From the NCBI GenBank assembly GCA_963942565.1, contig OZ012689.1, positions 24,625,760 to 24,689,759 of the forward strand: a stretch of DNA of 64,000 nt. Direction: 5' to 3'. Positions 1-11,530 of this stretch are shown here, piece by piece. Every line of letters starts with the position of its first letter. Positions within the stretch are counted from its first letter, which is position 1. The notes under the pieces are model-generated. The model worked only from the letters and a program-made list of their open reading frames with translations. It was not told the origin of the DNA and did not search any database. Made by a program: the position numbers and the translations under genes. The DNA comes from Maea johnstoni (Eukaryota > Annelida > Polychaeta > Spionida > Magelonidae).

Positions 1-3000
1 AGATATTCGTTTTGTGATATTCCTTTAGTTGTCAGGCAATCTGAGAACTGAAAATCATACACACACACTTACCTGTAAAGATAACATTATTTTTGTTAAT
101 TTTCCTTCATTTGTTGGACCAACAAATTTTAAAACCAAGTTGATGAGTGTGAGGTTGCTCATCTCTACGTATTCTCCATCTTCGCCTTTTTCATATTTCA
201 CATCCACAATGCGAAGTATCCTAAAGACATGGAAAGCTAGAGCACCTAAAGAGTTCATTTGGCTTGTCTTGAACCTGGCGTAGCTCATGCCTAACTTGTC
301 TGTTTTTGCATCATACCTAAAAGCAAATATATTCAGAACTGAAAGCAATAGGCTATTTCAAGGACAATGCTTATAAATCAATTGACGACAATTCATATCA
401 GTGACTCAATCATTTTATGGAGAATATTTGCAAAATGAATATTTATCGGAAGCCAACCTATAACACTCCTCTGAATATTTTGTGAATATATGCTTGATTT
501 TCGCTATTTTCTTGCACCCCATGATAGTGCCAAAATAACACCCTTCAAATAAAAAACAGCTTTGAATTTGGTTAAGTTTGAATACTCGAATACGCAAATT
601 TTAAGTAGCCCAAATATCCTCCAGCAAGGCTGTAAAGTGAAATTTTTAGTGCTCCAAATTAAAGCTGTATACAGTACGTACCGTGGCAGTCGGTGTCTTG
701 GGCAGGGTAAGAAGTGAAAGAGCTGATTATACTGGAGGTAATGGGTATACGTACCGTGGCAGGCGGTGCCTTGGGCAGGGTAAGAAGTGAAAGAGCTGAT
801 TATACTGGAGGTAATGGGTATACGTACCGTGGCAGGCGGTGCCTTGGGCAGGGTAAGAAGTGAAAGAGCTGAGGTAGCGAGTAGATGAAGTTGGCGACTT
901 GTGGGATGAAGAACAGCAGCATGGTCTTGCTGAAGTGACCCAAGATGGCCACCACCGCAAAGGTCATCCCGGCGAAGTAACAAAACGTGTCCCCGACAAA
1001 CACTTGAGAGGGATACCTGAAACAAAGGCATGGTCAAAAATCTCAAAAAACATGACCCACTATAATCGCGTGTTTAGTCAAGATCAATAAATGATGCAGA
1101 AAAATTAAGTCTGACAGGCCTCAACACTAACTCAAAATGATACTGGCCCTGTAGGACCAGTAACACTGATGATGAATCATTTGATCTATGTTATATATAG
1201 GCTCACAAATCTCAAGAGACATGCAACTTTTCCATCTCAAGGGTTGACTGTAACATTTTGAGTAAGTGGCCAACCTCACTAAGGAAAACAAGGGGCCCAA
1301 AGAAGTGTGTTTTCATTCCAGTGTTCTCAATTGACTGAACCTATTAGCTGGAACTTGCCTTATCTTTTATAATCGATTAAGATTAGATGAAAAATGTGAA
1401 AAGTTACATACATGTATCCACCGATGGATTAACTACAATATACTTACCTTTTATTGTAGCCAACAATGGATTAACTAGTATGCTCACCTTTTATTGTTGC
1501 ACTCTTTATTAATGTTGCAAATATATTTTTTTAGCTTAAACCATGCTTGAGAGTTCCTACAGAAATTGATATCTGGATTTATGATAATTTTGACAACTGA
1601 GGAAATAAAATTATGATATCGATTTTACAAAGAATTAACAGCAGGTGTTCGGAAGTGTTCTGATTAGCATTTTTCCTTCAAATCTTTTCCTAAATTTGCT
1701 TCTGCCTATTAGATTTCACCAAAGGTGTTGTGCTGCATATGTCTGTTGTAGGCAATAATGTGTTATAGCATGTGTACTACTTTCTGAATTAACCCTTATG
1801 CTGCTGGTGGCTAATTTGGCCAATACAAAAACAACTGAAAATGACTGAAACCATGGCAAATGGGTACTCATCTGAAAGTACTCAGCGAGAGCTTTCCAAT
1901 GAATACCAACATGACATGGTTTAGATGGTTTTCAGAAATCTTTGTGTCTTTGTGACTTGGACGTAAGCAGTCTCAGCATTGAAAGGGTTAATCTTGCCAT
2001 CAGCCGGAGCTGCCTTACCTGTTGTAATACAGCAGTGCCAGACAGATAAAGGTGAACGGGATCATGAAGTAGAGGGAGAAGAGGTGTGCCTCACGGAAAT
2101 CCCCTGTCAACAACAATGGCAAGACAACAATCAATCTAGGGGCGAATACAAGGGAATCATGAAGTAGAGGGAGAACAGGTGAGCCTCACAGAAATCCCCT
2201 GTCAACAACAATGGCAAGACAACAATCAATCTCAGGACAAATACAAGGGAATCATAAAGTAGAGGGAGAAGAGGTGAGCCTCACGGAAATCCCCTGTCAA
2301 CAACAATGGCAAGAAAACAATCAATCTAGGGGTGAATACAAGGGAATCATGAAGTAGAAGGAGAACAGGTGAGCCTCACGGAAATCCCCTGTCAACAACA
2401 ATGGCAAGACAACAATCAATCTAGGGGGAATACAAGGGAATCATTAAGTAGAGGGAGAAGAGGTGAGCCTCACGGAAATCCCCTGTCAACAACAATGGCA
2501 AGAAAACAATCAATCTAGGGGTGAATACAAGGGAATCATGAAGTAGAGGGAGAACAGGTGAGCCTCACAGAAATCCCCTGTCAACAACAATGGCAAGACA
2601 ACAATCAATCTAGGGGGAATACAAGGGAATCATTAAGTAGAGGGAGAACAGGTGCGCCTCACGGAAATCCCCTGTCAACAACAATGGCAAGACAACAATC
2701 AATCTAGGGGAGAATACAAGGGAATCATGAAGTAGAGGGAGAACAGGTGAGCCTCACGGAAATCCCCTGTCAACAACAATGGCAAGACAACAATCAATCT
2801 CAGGACAAATACAAGGGAATCATGAAGTAGAGGGAGAAGAGGTGCGCCTCACGGAAATACCCTGTCAACAACAATGGCAAGACAACAATCAATCTCAGGA
2901 GGAAACAAGGAAATCATAAAGTAGAGGGAGAACAGATGAGCCTCAGGAAAATCCCCTGTCAACAACAATCAATCTAGGGGCGAATACAAAAGATTGTTTG

Positions 3001-6000
3001 TGCATTGTCAGAAGTGAATGTCTATTCTTCTGTGGCTAATGGTCACGGCTTTCATCAAATCTTCCTTAAGGTATTCTACAGGACATTTCTTTTTATATCC
3101 AACCAATGGCAGCACTTACGTAATACAATGTTATGTCTCAGAACCCTATGAAAAACTATTTTATAAAATAAATCTATCAAAACAGACATTTTTGGTACTT
3201 TGACATTATTCTCAGAAATCTATGAGTTTCTGAACGGACCGCCAAGACCAACCTACCAGTACTGTAAATATCCAGGATTTACAACAGGGCTGATATGAGT
3301 TGATAACTCACCATTTAGTTCTATGCAGTTGAAGATGACGACAGAGCTTGAGATGATGAAGGCCTGGCCCGCCTCTAGTCCATTGATACCAGCCAGGATG
3401 TTGATAGCATTGGTACAGAATACAGCCAGCATGCCCATATAGACGTAATATAGCACCCCTGAAAAGATGATTAAATACCCATATATAGACATAATATAGC
3501 AACCCTGAAAAGATGATCAAAAACCCATATATAGACATAATATAGCACCCCTGAAAAGATGATCAAATACCCATATATATACATAATATAGCACCCCTGA
3601 AAAGATATCAAATACCCATATTGACAAAATAAAACGCCCCTGAAAAGATATCAAATACCCATATAGACACAATAAAACACCCCTGAAAAGATATCAAATA
3701 CCCATATAGACATACGCCCCTGACAAGATGATATCAAATACACATATAGACACAATAAAACGTCCCTGAAAAGATGATATCAAATACACATATTGACACA
3801 ATAAAACGCCCCTGAAAAAATGATATCAAATACACATATAGACACAATAAAATGCCCCTGAAAAGATGATATCAAATACACATATTGACACAAAAAAACG
3901 CCCCTGAAAAGATATCAAATACCCATATAGCCACAATAAAACACCCCTGAAAAGATATCAAATACCCATATAGACATACGCCCCTGACAAGATGATATCA
4001 AATACCCATACAGACACAATAAAACGCCCCTGAAAAGATGATATCAAATACACATATATAGACACAATAAAATGCCCCTAACATATGCCAAGTACGCATA
4101 TAGACACAATAAAATGCCCCTGAAGAAATAATACTGTACACTGCCTTAATAGTCCGCGCTAAAATAGTACGGATCTCTTTAAATAAAGAAAAATCTGTTT
4201 TTTTAATAGTCCGGATTCGATCCCCGCCCGCTGCGCCATCTATCTATCATAACGAAAAACTAATTCTTGGCAGGTGAACCATGATAATAGAGCCGATAAT
4301 AGATGTATCAAGTTCTAGTAGTGGGGGGCTCTTACATTTTCTTCTTTGACAGGGAAATTGCAGCTGAATTGCAGTTATAAGTTCAATGCTGCCTGCCACC
4401 CCAGATGATGCCTGCCGAGTGAGAGTTTGAGCACAGCTCACATGGTTGCCATTAGCAACCAGGTAAGACAAAAGAATGAATGTTACAAACAATTTGTGAA
4501 GGGCTTCATGCTCAGGAAGCACACAAACAAAGGAATGGGAAAAGGATGTGTTAAAATGGCCAAAAACGATCTGAAATATTTCATTTTATTATATTAGCAA
4601 TGTTAAAGGGTTAAAAAAGGTGTTAGAGAGTTGATTTTGCTTATATGACGCCTGTAAAGATATTTATAGTGGCGCAACCCATTGACTGACAGGGAAACTA
4701 ACGGACAAATGGACGAACGTAACCCCCCTTCATTACGCTTTTGGCTGTTTTTAAACATTCCATATTCTTCCAAACGGAAAAATCTAGAATGTTTTTACAC
4801 TCGGACTATTAAGGCAGTGTGCAGTATCAGTGTACAGTGTGATACCACCAGCTGAACCACTTCACAAGGATAACAAATTCAACACCATCCCCCCCCCCCC
4901 CCATCCCCACGCTATAATTATGCAAATATGAAGCCAGTGGAGGAGATAAGAGCATAATTCAAGCTCTGTATATAGTACTGTATGGAATACCAGTGCCTTT
5001 CCCTATTCTTCACACAATACTGCACCCCTGAAAAGATATCAAATGATATCACCTGCTCTGCTGTTATTCTCTATGCTGATTGGTCAATAGGTGTCAGACC
5101 TGGAGCCATTCACACTTTGTAGATTCAATATTGAACGGCAGAATTCAATATTACCACTTGAAGCATCAACTTAATCTATATAACTACTAGGCCAGAAATC
5201 TGACCCCGAGGTCACCAGCCTCGTTCTGACCTCATAAGTTATTTTAAAATTGTATGGTATGTATATATTTTTTTCTGACCATGAAAGAGCAGGTGATAAA
5301 TTTTATTACACGCTGTTTGAAAGTGCGGTCCGGCCTGCTATCCACCCAAAATCATCCATATCCCACTCGGCTGAGCTGAGTGGGATATGGATTGCAGGCT
5401 GGACTGCACTTTCAAACAGACCGGAACTAATGATATCAAATACACTATACATGTATATAGACAAAATACAATACCTTATACAGAACCCCTGGAAAGGAAC
5501 TATGAAAACCATAAGAACAGCACCCATTTTCATATTATGTTGCAATTCCTTTCTTATATCTTTATAAACAGGTATCAAGGTGTATAGCCTCAGATTGAGC
5601 TTTCTGCAGTAACTGTAGTAAGTAACTATCTACAGTCAGAACTTGACAATGTCACAAAGCAGAAAAAATGACATTTAATTAGTCATTTGATTTAGAGAAT
5701 CCTTTGAGCAACTGATTGAACTAACAGTTGGTTGTTCCACCATCAACTAATATAAGTACATGCATCAATATCTGATTTCAATCTTACAGACTGAATCGTA
5801 CCAAGGTCAAGGTCATATCCTATGAATCCTCTGAACGGTTTGGGGACGATTATTGTGGTTGAACCGAAGTTGACGAAGTAGACCATGAGTAGAGGAAGTG
5901 AGGAGATGGTGGGCAGGAGTAACTTGTGGCGCCACCTGAGATCCAAGACATCATCAGCGAAACCCAGAAAGATCATACAGCAAATAGAGAGGAGCGCAGC

Positions 6001-9000
6001 GATAAACTCCACAAACTGAAAGAAAGAACAAAGAAACAATCAGATGTGTGCGTATGACAATTCTGGTCAAGAAAATAGATAATTCAAATTTCTCTGTAAA
6101 GAAGTCAAAACATGCTCAAGAGATTGCCTATTGAGAGAGATTATTTGTTGATTAAGATGTCTCAAATTTCCCTCTGCCTGAGAAAAATGCACCATATTCC
6201 ATCCGGGTCATTCCATGTCAGATCAATAAGGGACTGGGTGGTTGCTCGATGTTTCAGAAATGCACCAGATTTGGTGTGGTGAATAATACATCGGACCTAT
6301 GGCTCTAAACCAAAAATTAGATCAATATCTTTTCTGATTCTGAAGTTACTAACTTTTTAGTGTGTTTGGGAAGGAGGACAAAATGGCTATTTTCTCATTT
6401 TCAGACCCCCTGTTTTTAAGTACCAGGACTACAAAGCTCATATTCTCAAATATATCATTGTTTTTGTTCCTGCCACCTCAATGGCTGAAATGTAGCTATG
6501 TAAAATAGGCACCCGAAATAACCAGTCGCCTTAGACCACCACTTAAGTTATACACTGCACAGGGTAAGAGAAAAATACAAAATAACTCTTCAAGGTTTGT
6601 GACTCTACAACAATAACACTTCCTGTATTTTTTCATAAATTCAAACTCTTATCAGGGCTCGACGCTAAGGGTGAACCTATGGCCCCAGGCCAGTAAAAAT
6701 TCCCAAAAACAGCTTCGGGCCAGTAAAAAAAGACCTCAACTGGTCCTACAGGGCCAGTAAATATTTGGAGACATTCTTGTTAAAACGTTTCCCCCTGAGA
6801 ATGTCCCCAATTATTTTTGAAATAAATGAAGATAAAATTTATAAAGATAAGTGTTGTGGTGAATCTTATGCAATGTTCTTTCTTCTTATGTTATTAAAGA
6901 AAAATGTGGGGCCAGTAAACATTTTGCAGGACCAGTAGATGCTAGATGTTACTGGTCCTACAGGGCCAATATCATTTTGAGTTAGCGTTGAGCCCTGCTT
7001 ATACATATTTTGTTTCTAAAAGTTAGATGCTAGGATGTATTCATGAAGAGATTTGTCAATATTGGGAGCGAGAATAGACTAAGAAAGAGCGAAAAACATG
7101 GATGCATTTGAATACATATACAACTTGATATCATAGACTAAGTAAAAAGGTTATAAAATAATAGACAGAAAGTGGGTACACTTATGACAGCTTGACCAAG
7201 CAGAATTGTTACTCATTAATTACTTTTAAGAACAATATGTGTGTATAACTATCGTCCTCTGTACAATAATGTTCCTTACCTCATGGTGCGGGAAATTCTG
7301 ATTCTCATGATCTGCCCAGTACTGATAAAAGGGCACGGGGATGAAGAGAAAGAGGATGATGAGGAACACTGCCCCGCAGAGCACCCCCTGGGCTTCAGGC
7401 CTGGAAGAAATAATGGCATGAATAAGTACCATCAATTGCTAATTGCAAGAAGACCAAAATAAAGGTTTGGTTTGGGGTTCCCCTACTGACAATGTAGGAT
7501 GTGCTTACTCTTTTTATTCACCTCTATTCAGGTCTTATTACACCATGCCTAATATTTGACCCATCTAAAATTATTTTTCAGGTTCCGAGATGCAAGATTG
7601 AAAATAGACTACATGTACATAATAAACATGTAAACCTAAACTGTCCCCCATTCGCTATGAAATATTGATTTACTAGATCAAGAATATAACCCCTGCCCTG
7701 ATATTGAAAAAGTCATGGTGAGGGTTAAACCAAAGTCAAATACTTCTGTGAAATATATCATCAAAGCTGCTCCAAAACAATAAGTATTTATCAAATTAAT
7801 GTAGGTGCGGTCAGATATATTCAAATAATCTTATGGTAGGGACAGGGTTTTAGCCAGGATTTCAAAAATGCCTGTCCAAAACAGCAATTCCAAAATTTCT
7901 GCCCATCCGGATTTAACTATTTATCTACTTCAAATCCTTATAATAACTTCATTTAATAGCATATTGTGCTGAAAAGGGCATTTTGCACCAGCTATGTCCT
8001 AAAAGATGGTTAGTTAGGAAAATATTTGGTTATTACCCCCAAAAAGTCCAAACTGAAAGTTCTTCATAGAAACTTTTGCCTGTCCAAAAATGGGGTTTTC
8101 AGGAAACTGACCGTCCAAAAGACAGGCAGGACGGGTTATGGCCAAGTCCCAGGACTGTAGGGACGATACCTAAATATTTCGGTACCCACAATATGGATTC
8201 AGTTACTAAATATCTGTTAAAGAGTAGCTTTAAACTATCAAGTGAATCCATTTCAACCAGAACCAAAAATACAGAGGTGTAAGTATTAGCTACAGTAACA
8301 GTCAATCATGTCACTTAGTTAATGTGCATACCTTTTATATCCAAACCCATAGGAATGATATATGTAGTTTTGAATGATTCCTACTCTAAACTTTAACACA
8401 GTTCACAGATATCTAAAGGTTGAATAAAAAGTCTTGTATACCATCAAGGATATGCATGTGTGTGTATGTGAATCCAAATATATGTATTATATATTGCAAT
8501 TTAGCAAGAGGATGGGTTATCACAAGCAGCATTATTTAGTAGTGCAACATGTTGCCACAGCCCCCAGTTTCTACATTATCACGTCTCTGACGATTCAAAG
8601 ATCACTTAGCACTGCACCCCTGCCACATAAAAAATATGAATTAACTTTGTACAGTATTTATTGAGAAATGTAAATGGTATTATGTTTAGTACAATTTAAG
8701 TAGTTCAGCAAGGTAAATGCACATACAGATAACATCGCTTGCCTCTGTTTTTTATATATCCCCAACAAAACTACTGCTCCAAAAAGTTTGTATTGACTAA
8801 AAAGTGAAGAATGTTACTCTGGACACTCCCTGTTTGGTACCTATTTGTCCAAGGTATTAACCGAGGTTACCTGTATTCGGCGTGTATTATACCGGTTTTC
8901 CAAAACTGATTAGCACTCATGTAACAGGGCCTGATTATAACTAGGTTTACAAGACAAGAACAAACTTGATGCCTAAGAATCACCTTAGCATTTAGAATCA

Positions 9001-9398
9001 GCTTTACTCTTAGATGTTTGTCTTACAATGTGGAGGGAGTTATCCTACATCTTATTTAATCATCTTTACTTAAATCTTTATTTTGCCAAAAAGCAATGCA
9101 GCGTGAGCTTCTTTTATTTGTCACATTCTTTACAACTACCCTTCTTCTCATTCTTGCAGGGACGCAGACATGATGAAGTTCCATTATTATTATCTCAGTG
9201 ATTAGGTGGCATGGCCATACTCAGTGGTGATGTGTCTGGAACTATGTTTACTTACACTTTTTTCTTACTCGGCTTGCTCATATCAATACCAAACAAGTTG
9301 GCCTTAATGAACATGTCATTTAATCGTGGTATAATTCTTAAAGTGAGCACGAAGCCCACAAGAGACATGGCCACATTCACAGCGAGTGGTATAGTCAT
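1..9398 (-). CDS. DPAGT1: DPAGT1, UDP-GlcNAc:dolichyl-phosphate GlcNAc-1-phosphotransferase (seven coding exons; last exon off the left edge)
   Basis: ER multi-pass enzyme that transfers GlcNAc-1-P from UDP-GlcNAc to dolichyl phosphate, the first step of N-glycan precursor synthesis and the tunicamycin target. Coding exons on the minus strand, with GT-AG borders and matching phases: 9398-9256, 7400-7280, 6015-5802, 3458-3312, 2103-2019, 1016-828, 316-73. The product follows human DPAGT1 closely from memory. Recognisable blocks are [16 protein letters not shown] and FPHHE (exon 2), [15 protein letters not shown] (the Asp-rich catalytic loop, exon 3), [16 protein letters not shown] (exon 4), [17 protein letters not shown] (exon 6) and TLINLVLK (exon 7). 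The start at 9398 is chosen because the peptide from there aligns with the vertebrate N-terminus; an in-frame ATG 69 bp upstream is possible but looks like leader. The final exon with the last membrane span is not in the window. Introns hold MITEs and three minisatellites that copy exon edges. Confidence 0.95.
660..828 (-). repeat. 73-bp tandem repeat copying the 3' end of DPAGT1 exon 6 and its donor
   Basis: The 3' end of exon 6 (coding [16 protein letters not shown]) and its GTACGTATAC donor recur at 73-bp spacing. The exon-proximal donor follows base 828; copies follow 755 and 682. Only the proximal donor keeps frame with exon 7, because 73 and 146 are not multiples of three. Confidence 0.9.
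1792..1987. mobile_element. TTAA-flanked MITE (196 bp), copy 1
   Basis: It begins CCCTTATGCTG and ends CATTGAAAGGG, with TTAA on both sides (1788-1791 and 1988-1991). The short inverted ends and TTAA duplication suggest piggyBac mobilisation. A reverse-oriented relative lies at 44411-44594 and a partial one near 13110-13246. It sits in DPAGT1 intron 5. Confidence 0.65.
2104..2995 (-). repeat. 94-95-bp minisatellite copying the acceptor and 5' part of DPAGT1 exon 5
   Basis: The motif made of the acceptor (GTTGTTGACAG) plus the first ~45 nt of exon 5 ([14 protein letters not shown]) recurs about nine more times upstream of the real exon, at 94-95-bp spacing (exon-start motif near 2101, 2196, 2291, 2386, 2480, 2575, 2669, 2764, 2859, 2953). 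The rest of each unit is intron-like. Copies differ by a few bases. Confidence 0.95.
3433..4125 (-). repeat. ~46-bp minisatellite copying the acceptor and 5' end of DPAGT1 exon 4
   Basis: The CTTTTCAG acceptor and the exon 4 start (coding GVLYYVYMG) recur about 14 times at 43-52-bp spacing upstream of the real exon; acceptors near 3460, 3506, 3552 and 3598 are spaced exactly 46 bp. Exon-proximal copies stay close to the coding sequence; distal copies drift. Confidence 0.92.
4134..4824. mobile_element. TA-flanked non-autonomous DNA transposon (691 bp), copy 1
   Basis: Both ends carry the inverted repeat CTGTRCACTGCCTTAAT followed by AGTCCG, flanked by TA on each side, as for Tc1/mariner-type insertion. 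No transposase frame is seen. A second, reverse-oriented copy is at 39869-40582. It lies in DPAGT1 intron 3. Confidence 0.8.
5313..5419. repeat. 107-bp imperfect palindrome
   Basis: CTGTTTGAAAGTGC at the left is matched by GCACTTTCAAACAG at the right, and the interior arms (ATCCATATCCCACTC / GAGTGGGATATGGAT) also pair. It could extrude as a hairpin or be a foldback MITE. It is in DPAGT1 intron 3. Confidence 0.8.
6653..6997. mobile_element. hAT-like MITE (345 bp)
   Basis: Ends are CAGGGCTCGACGCTAA and TTAGCGTTGAGCCCTG, imperfect inverted repeats, with CTTAT repeated on both sides. The interior carries the GGCCAGTAAA motif several times. A related fragment lies at about 1100-1165. It is in DPAGT1 intron 2. 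Confidence 0.7.
7843..8157. mobile_element. possible hAT-like MITE
   Basis: It starts CAGGGTTTTAGCCAGG and ends GGCCAAGTCCCAGGACTG, only loosely inverted, with TAGGGA directly outside both ends. The interior repeats a CCTGTCCAAAA motif. It is in DPAGT1 intron 1. Confidence 0.4.
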
Positions 9399-9756
9399 CT
9401 TGAAATGCAATCGTACACGGGGCGTTAGCGAAATAAAACGTTGCAAGGTAGTGACGAAACTGGACACCGACCATCCACCATACTTGATATCGCGAGAAAA
9501 CGCGTTGATTCACGAGATTACCAAATCGGGCGCGGACGTCGCTGCATTTGAGGTGCAGGAATGTGGCATCCACATGGCTGTGATCAATTTCACGAGTTTG
9601 AATTCATGCGATTTCATTGGTGCAAGTTTAGCGCGTTCAATTTTGGTTGGTTGTTGTTTGGATCCTATCACGTGACTTTATGGTGGTACATAAACGTCGG
9701 TATTCCGCTCTTTCGATACATTTCATTTTGTTCCCTGAACACCGAGAGAAATAAAC
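9399..9756. promoter_or_regulatory. shared DPAGT1/H2AX promoter region
   Basis: The 358 bp between the two divergent start codons hold TCGCGAGA (9490-9497, a motif of divergent housekeeping promoters), GACGTC (9535-9540, CRE-like), ATTGG (9616-9620, inverted CCAAT) with TTGGTTGG at 9644-9651, and CACGTG (9669-9674, E-box). The H2AX leader ends in a good start context (ATAAACATGTC). Motifs are seen directly; their use is inference. Confidence 0.7.
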
Positions 9757-10161
9757 ATGTCTGGACGTGGAAAAGGAGGAAAAGCCCGCGCTAAGGGAAA
9801 GAGTCGATCTAGCCGCGCTGGCCTGCAGTTCCCAGTAGGAAGAATTCACCGTCTTCTCCGCCGTGGAAACTATTCCGAACGTGTCGGTGCCGGAGCTCCC
9901 GTTTACATGGCAGCCGTGATGGAATATCTGGCTGCCGAGGTGCTCGAATTGGCGGGTAATGCCGCTCGTGACAACAAGAAGTCCAGAATCATCCCCCGCC
10001 ATCTTCAGCTCGCCATCCGTAATGACGAGGAGTTGAACAAGCTTCTGTCCGGCGTGACCATCGCTCAAGGTGGTGTCCTACCCAACATCCAGGCCGTCCT
10101 TCTCCCCAAGAAGGCAGGTGCCGCCAAGGGAAAGAAGGGATCCCAGTCCCAGGAATACTAG
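9757..10161 (+). CDS. H2AX: histone H2A.X
   Basis: Core histone H2A variant that forms dimers with H2B in nucleosomes and is phosphorylated near DNA breaks. The 134-residue intronless frame has a basic N-tail ([20 protein letters not shown]), the full H2A fold ([53 protein letters not shown]) and an extended tail ending SQSQEY. The terminal SQEY is the H2A.X signature for PIKK-family kinases; the target serine would be residue 131 counting Met. It is head-to-head with DPAGT1 over a 358-bp spacer. The 3' side carries both a histone stem-loop and a later AATAAA, so two mRNA forms are likely, as known for vertebrate H2AX. Confidence 0.97.
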   Translation: MSGRGKGGKARAKGKSRSSRAGLQFPVGRIHRLLRRGNYSERVGAGAPVYMAAVMEYLAAEVLELAGNAARDNKKSRIIPRHLQLAIRNDEELNKLLSGVTIAQGGVLPNIQAVLLPKKAGAAKGKKGSQSQEY

Positions 10162-10205
10162 ATCGCCGACAGTTGACCCCGCTGCACGTGTGCGGCACCC
10201 CCAAC

Positions 10206-10221
10206 GGCCTTTCTCAAGGCC
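10206..10221 (+). terminator. histone mRNA 3' stem-loop
   Basis: GGCCTTTCTCAAGGCC forms a 6-bp stem with a 4-nt loop, close to the metazoan histone consensus. It lies 45 bp after the H2AX stop and is followed by a purine-rich AAAAGAG at 10236-10242, the expected place for U7 snRNA pairing. Confidence 0.93.
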
Positions 10222-10835
10222 ACCCAAATATTCCCAAAAGAGCGTTACCATCATCTCATGTTAGTTGAGTCTATCACTACTGGGTAGTTACGAGTGCTAA
10301 TTAATTTGCTATATCTGATCATGATTTCGTAGGTGTAGAGGTTTTCTCGCCACATGATCGCAAGTTCAGATAAGGGTATCAGTATGGCCTTGATTTAGTT
10401 GTTAGAAGTTGGCCTTTATCACAAAGGTGTTGTATACACGTACTAATACGTTATTCGATAAATTTCATCTGTTAATGGATTGCACTAGTAAACGGACTGC
10501 AATAGGTGAAATGAACCGTTGACCTCATTTCCTAATGCACGAATCTGCGTAGACAAGTCTTCTGTATTCTGACAGTCATAGTGAAAAGACTCACGAACTC
10601 GAGTGGCTCGAGCTGAATACGCAAACCCGTCTACGTTTGGAACACAAACGCAACACAGACCAACTAATAGAAAACTTTCTTATTACTGCTTACGCTGTCA
10701 TGTTTTGTTTATTTGAGCATTATACTGACCATTGTACCGCTCTATGGAAAGCAATATGTAAATATAAATATGCATTCTTCTATGCAGGCTCATTTTAAAA
10801 TGAAAGAATTATGTAAATGTTAGAAATTCGCCATC

Positions 10836-10841
10836 AATAAA
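10836..10841 (+). terminator. distal poly(A) signal of H2AX
   Basis: AATAAA is about 675 bp beyond the H2AX stop, in AT-rich sequence. It would serve a polyadenylated, replication-independent H2AX mRNA. Its use is inferred from vertebrate H2AX. Confidence 0.45.
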
Positions 10842-11454
10842 GTATTTCTTTAATTGGTGGGCTGAATAATGAAAATTTATTTTAAACGCGCATCCACAAG
10901 CTCATGAGTCGAAATAGTGGTGAGCTCATGAGTTGATCCCCCTCTGTGAGTGCAGCTCTAGGAGGTATTGTAGGCTAATACTGACATTCTGTTCGTATAC
11001 GCAAATGGTAGCTAATGATCTTTTTGCTACCCGCTCCATGAGTCTGTTTAAAAAAAATGTCGCATTTGAGAGCTAAGTTAAAGACAACTTATAGTTGAAT
11101 CACCAATACCACATGGATTGGATAATAATTGTTTATAGCAAGGGAACAAGAGTGCATAAATAGCAGTATTCCACATTCACAAACTCGAATACTTAATATA
11201 CAAGTATTCCACATTCGTGGTAGCCAAGGGCTAGTTGTTTCCGCCAAACCAGGCTGTGGCTAACAAACCACAAGTAAGACTAGCCCTGTGGGGCTTGTCA
11301 TCTTAAAGTTCAATGCAGCTTCCTGGAGGAAATACAGTGCACAATTTGTAACCAAGTTATGCTATTTGAGTCAATTCACTTTCATTTGCAGTTTACACAT
11401 AAACACACGTACATATATGACGTATGTGTATATATATCTATATCTATCTATCTA

Positions 11455-11530
<76 letters not shown>

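Noticed and set aside
504-1046. 180-codon frame reading through the exon 6 repeats
   Set aside because: Continues past the real donor into tandem copies in a shifted frame; the DPAGT1 exon ends at 828.
2104-4125. CRISPR-like regular repeats
   Set aside because: Eukaryotic context, units contain exon and splice-site sequence, and there are no distinct spacers.
5250-5578. Overlapping frames on both strands near 5.3 kb
   Set aside because: Explained by the 107-bp palindrome in DPAGT1 intron 3.
9637-10068. 143-codon frame antisense to H2AX
   Set aside because: Shadow of a highly conserved histone coding sequence.
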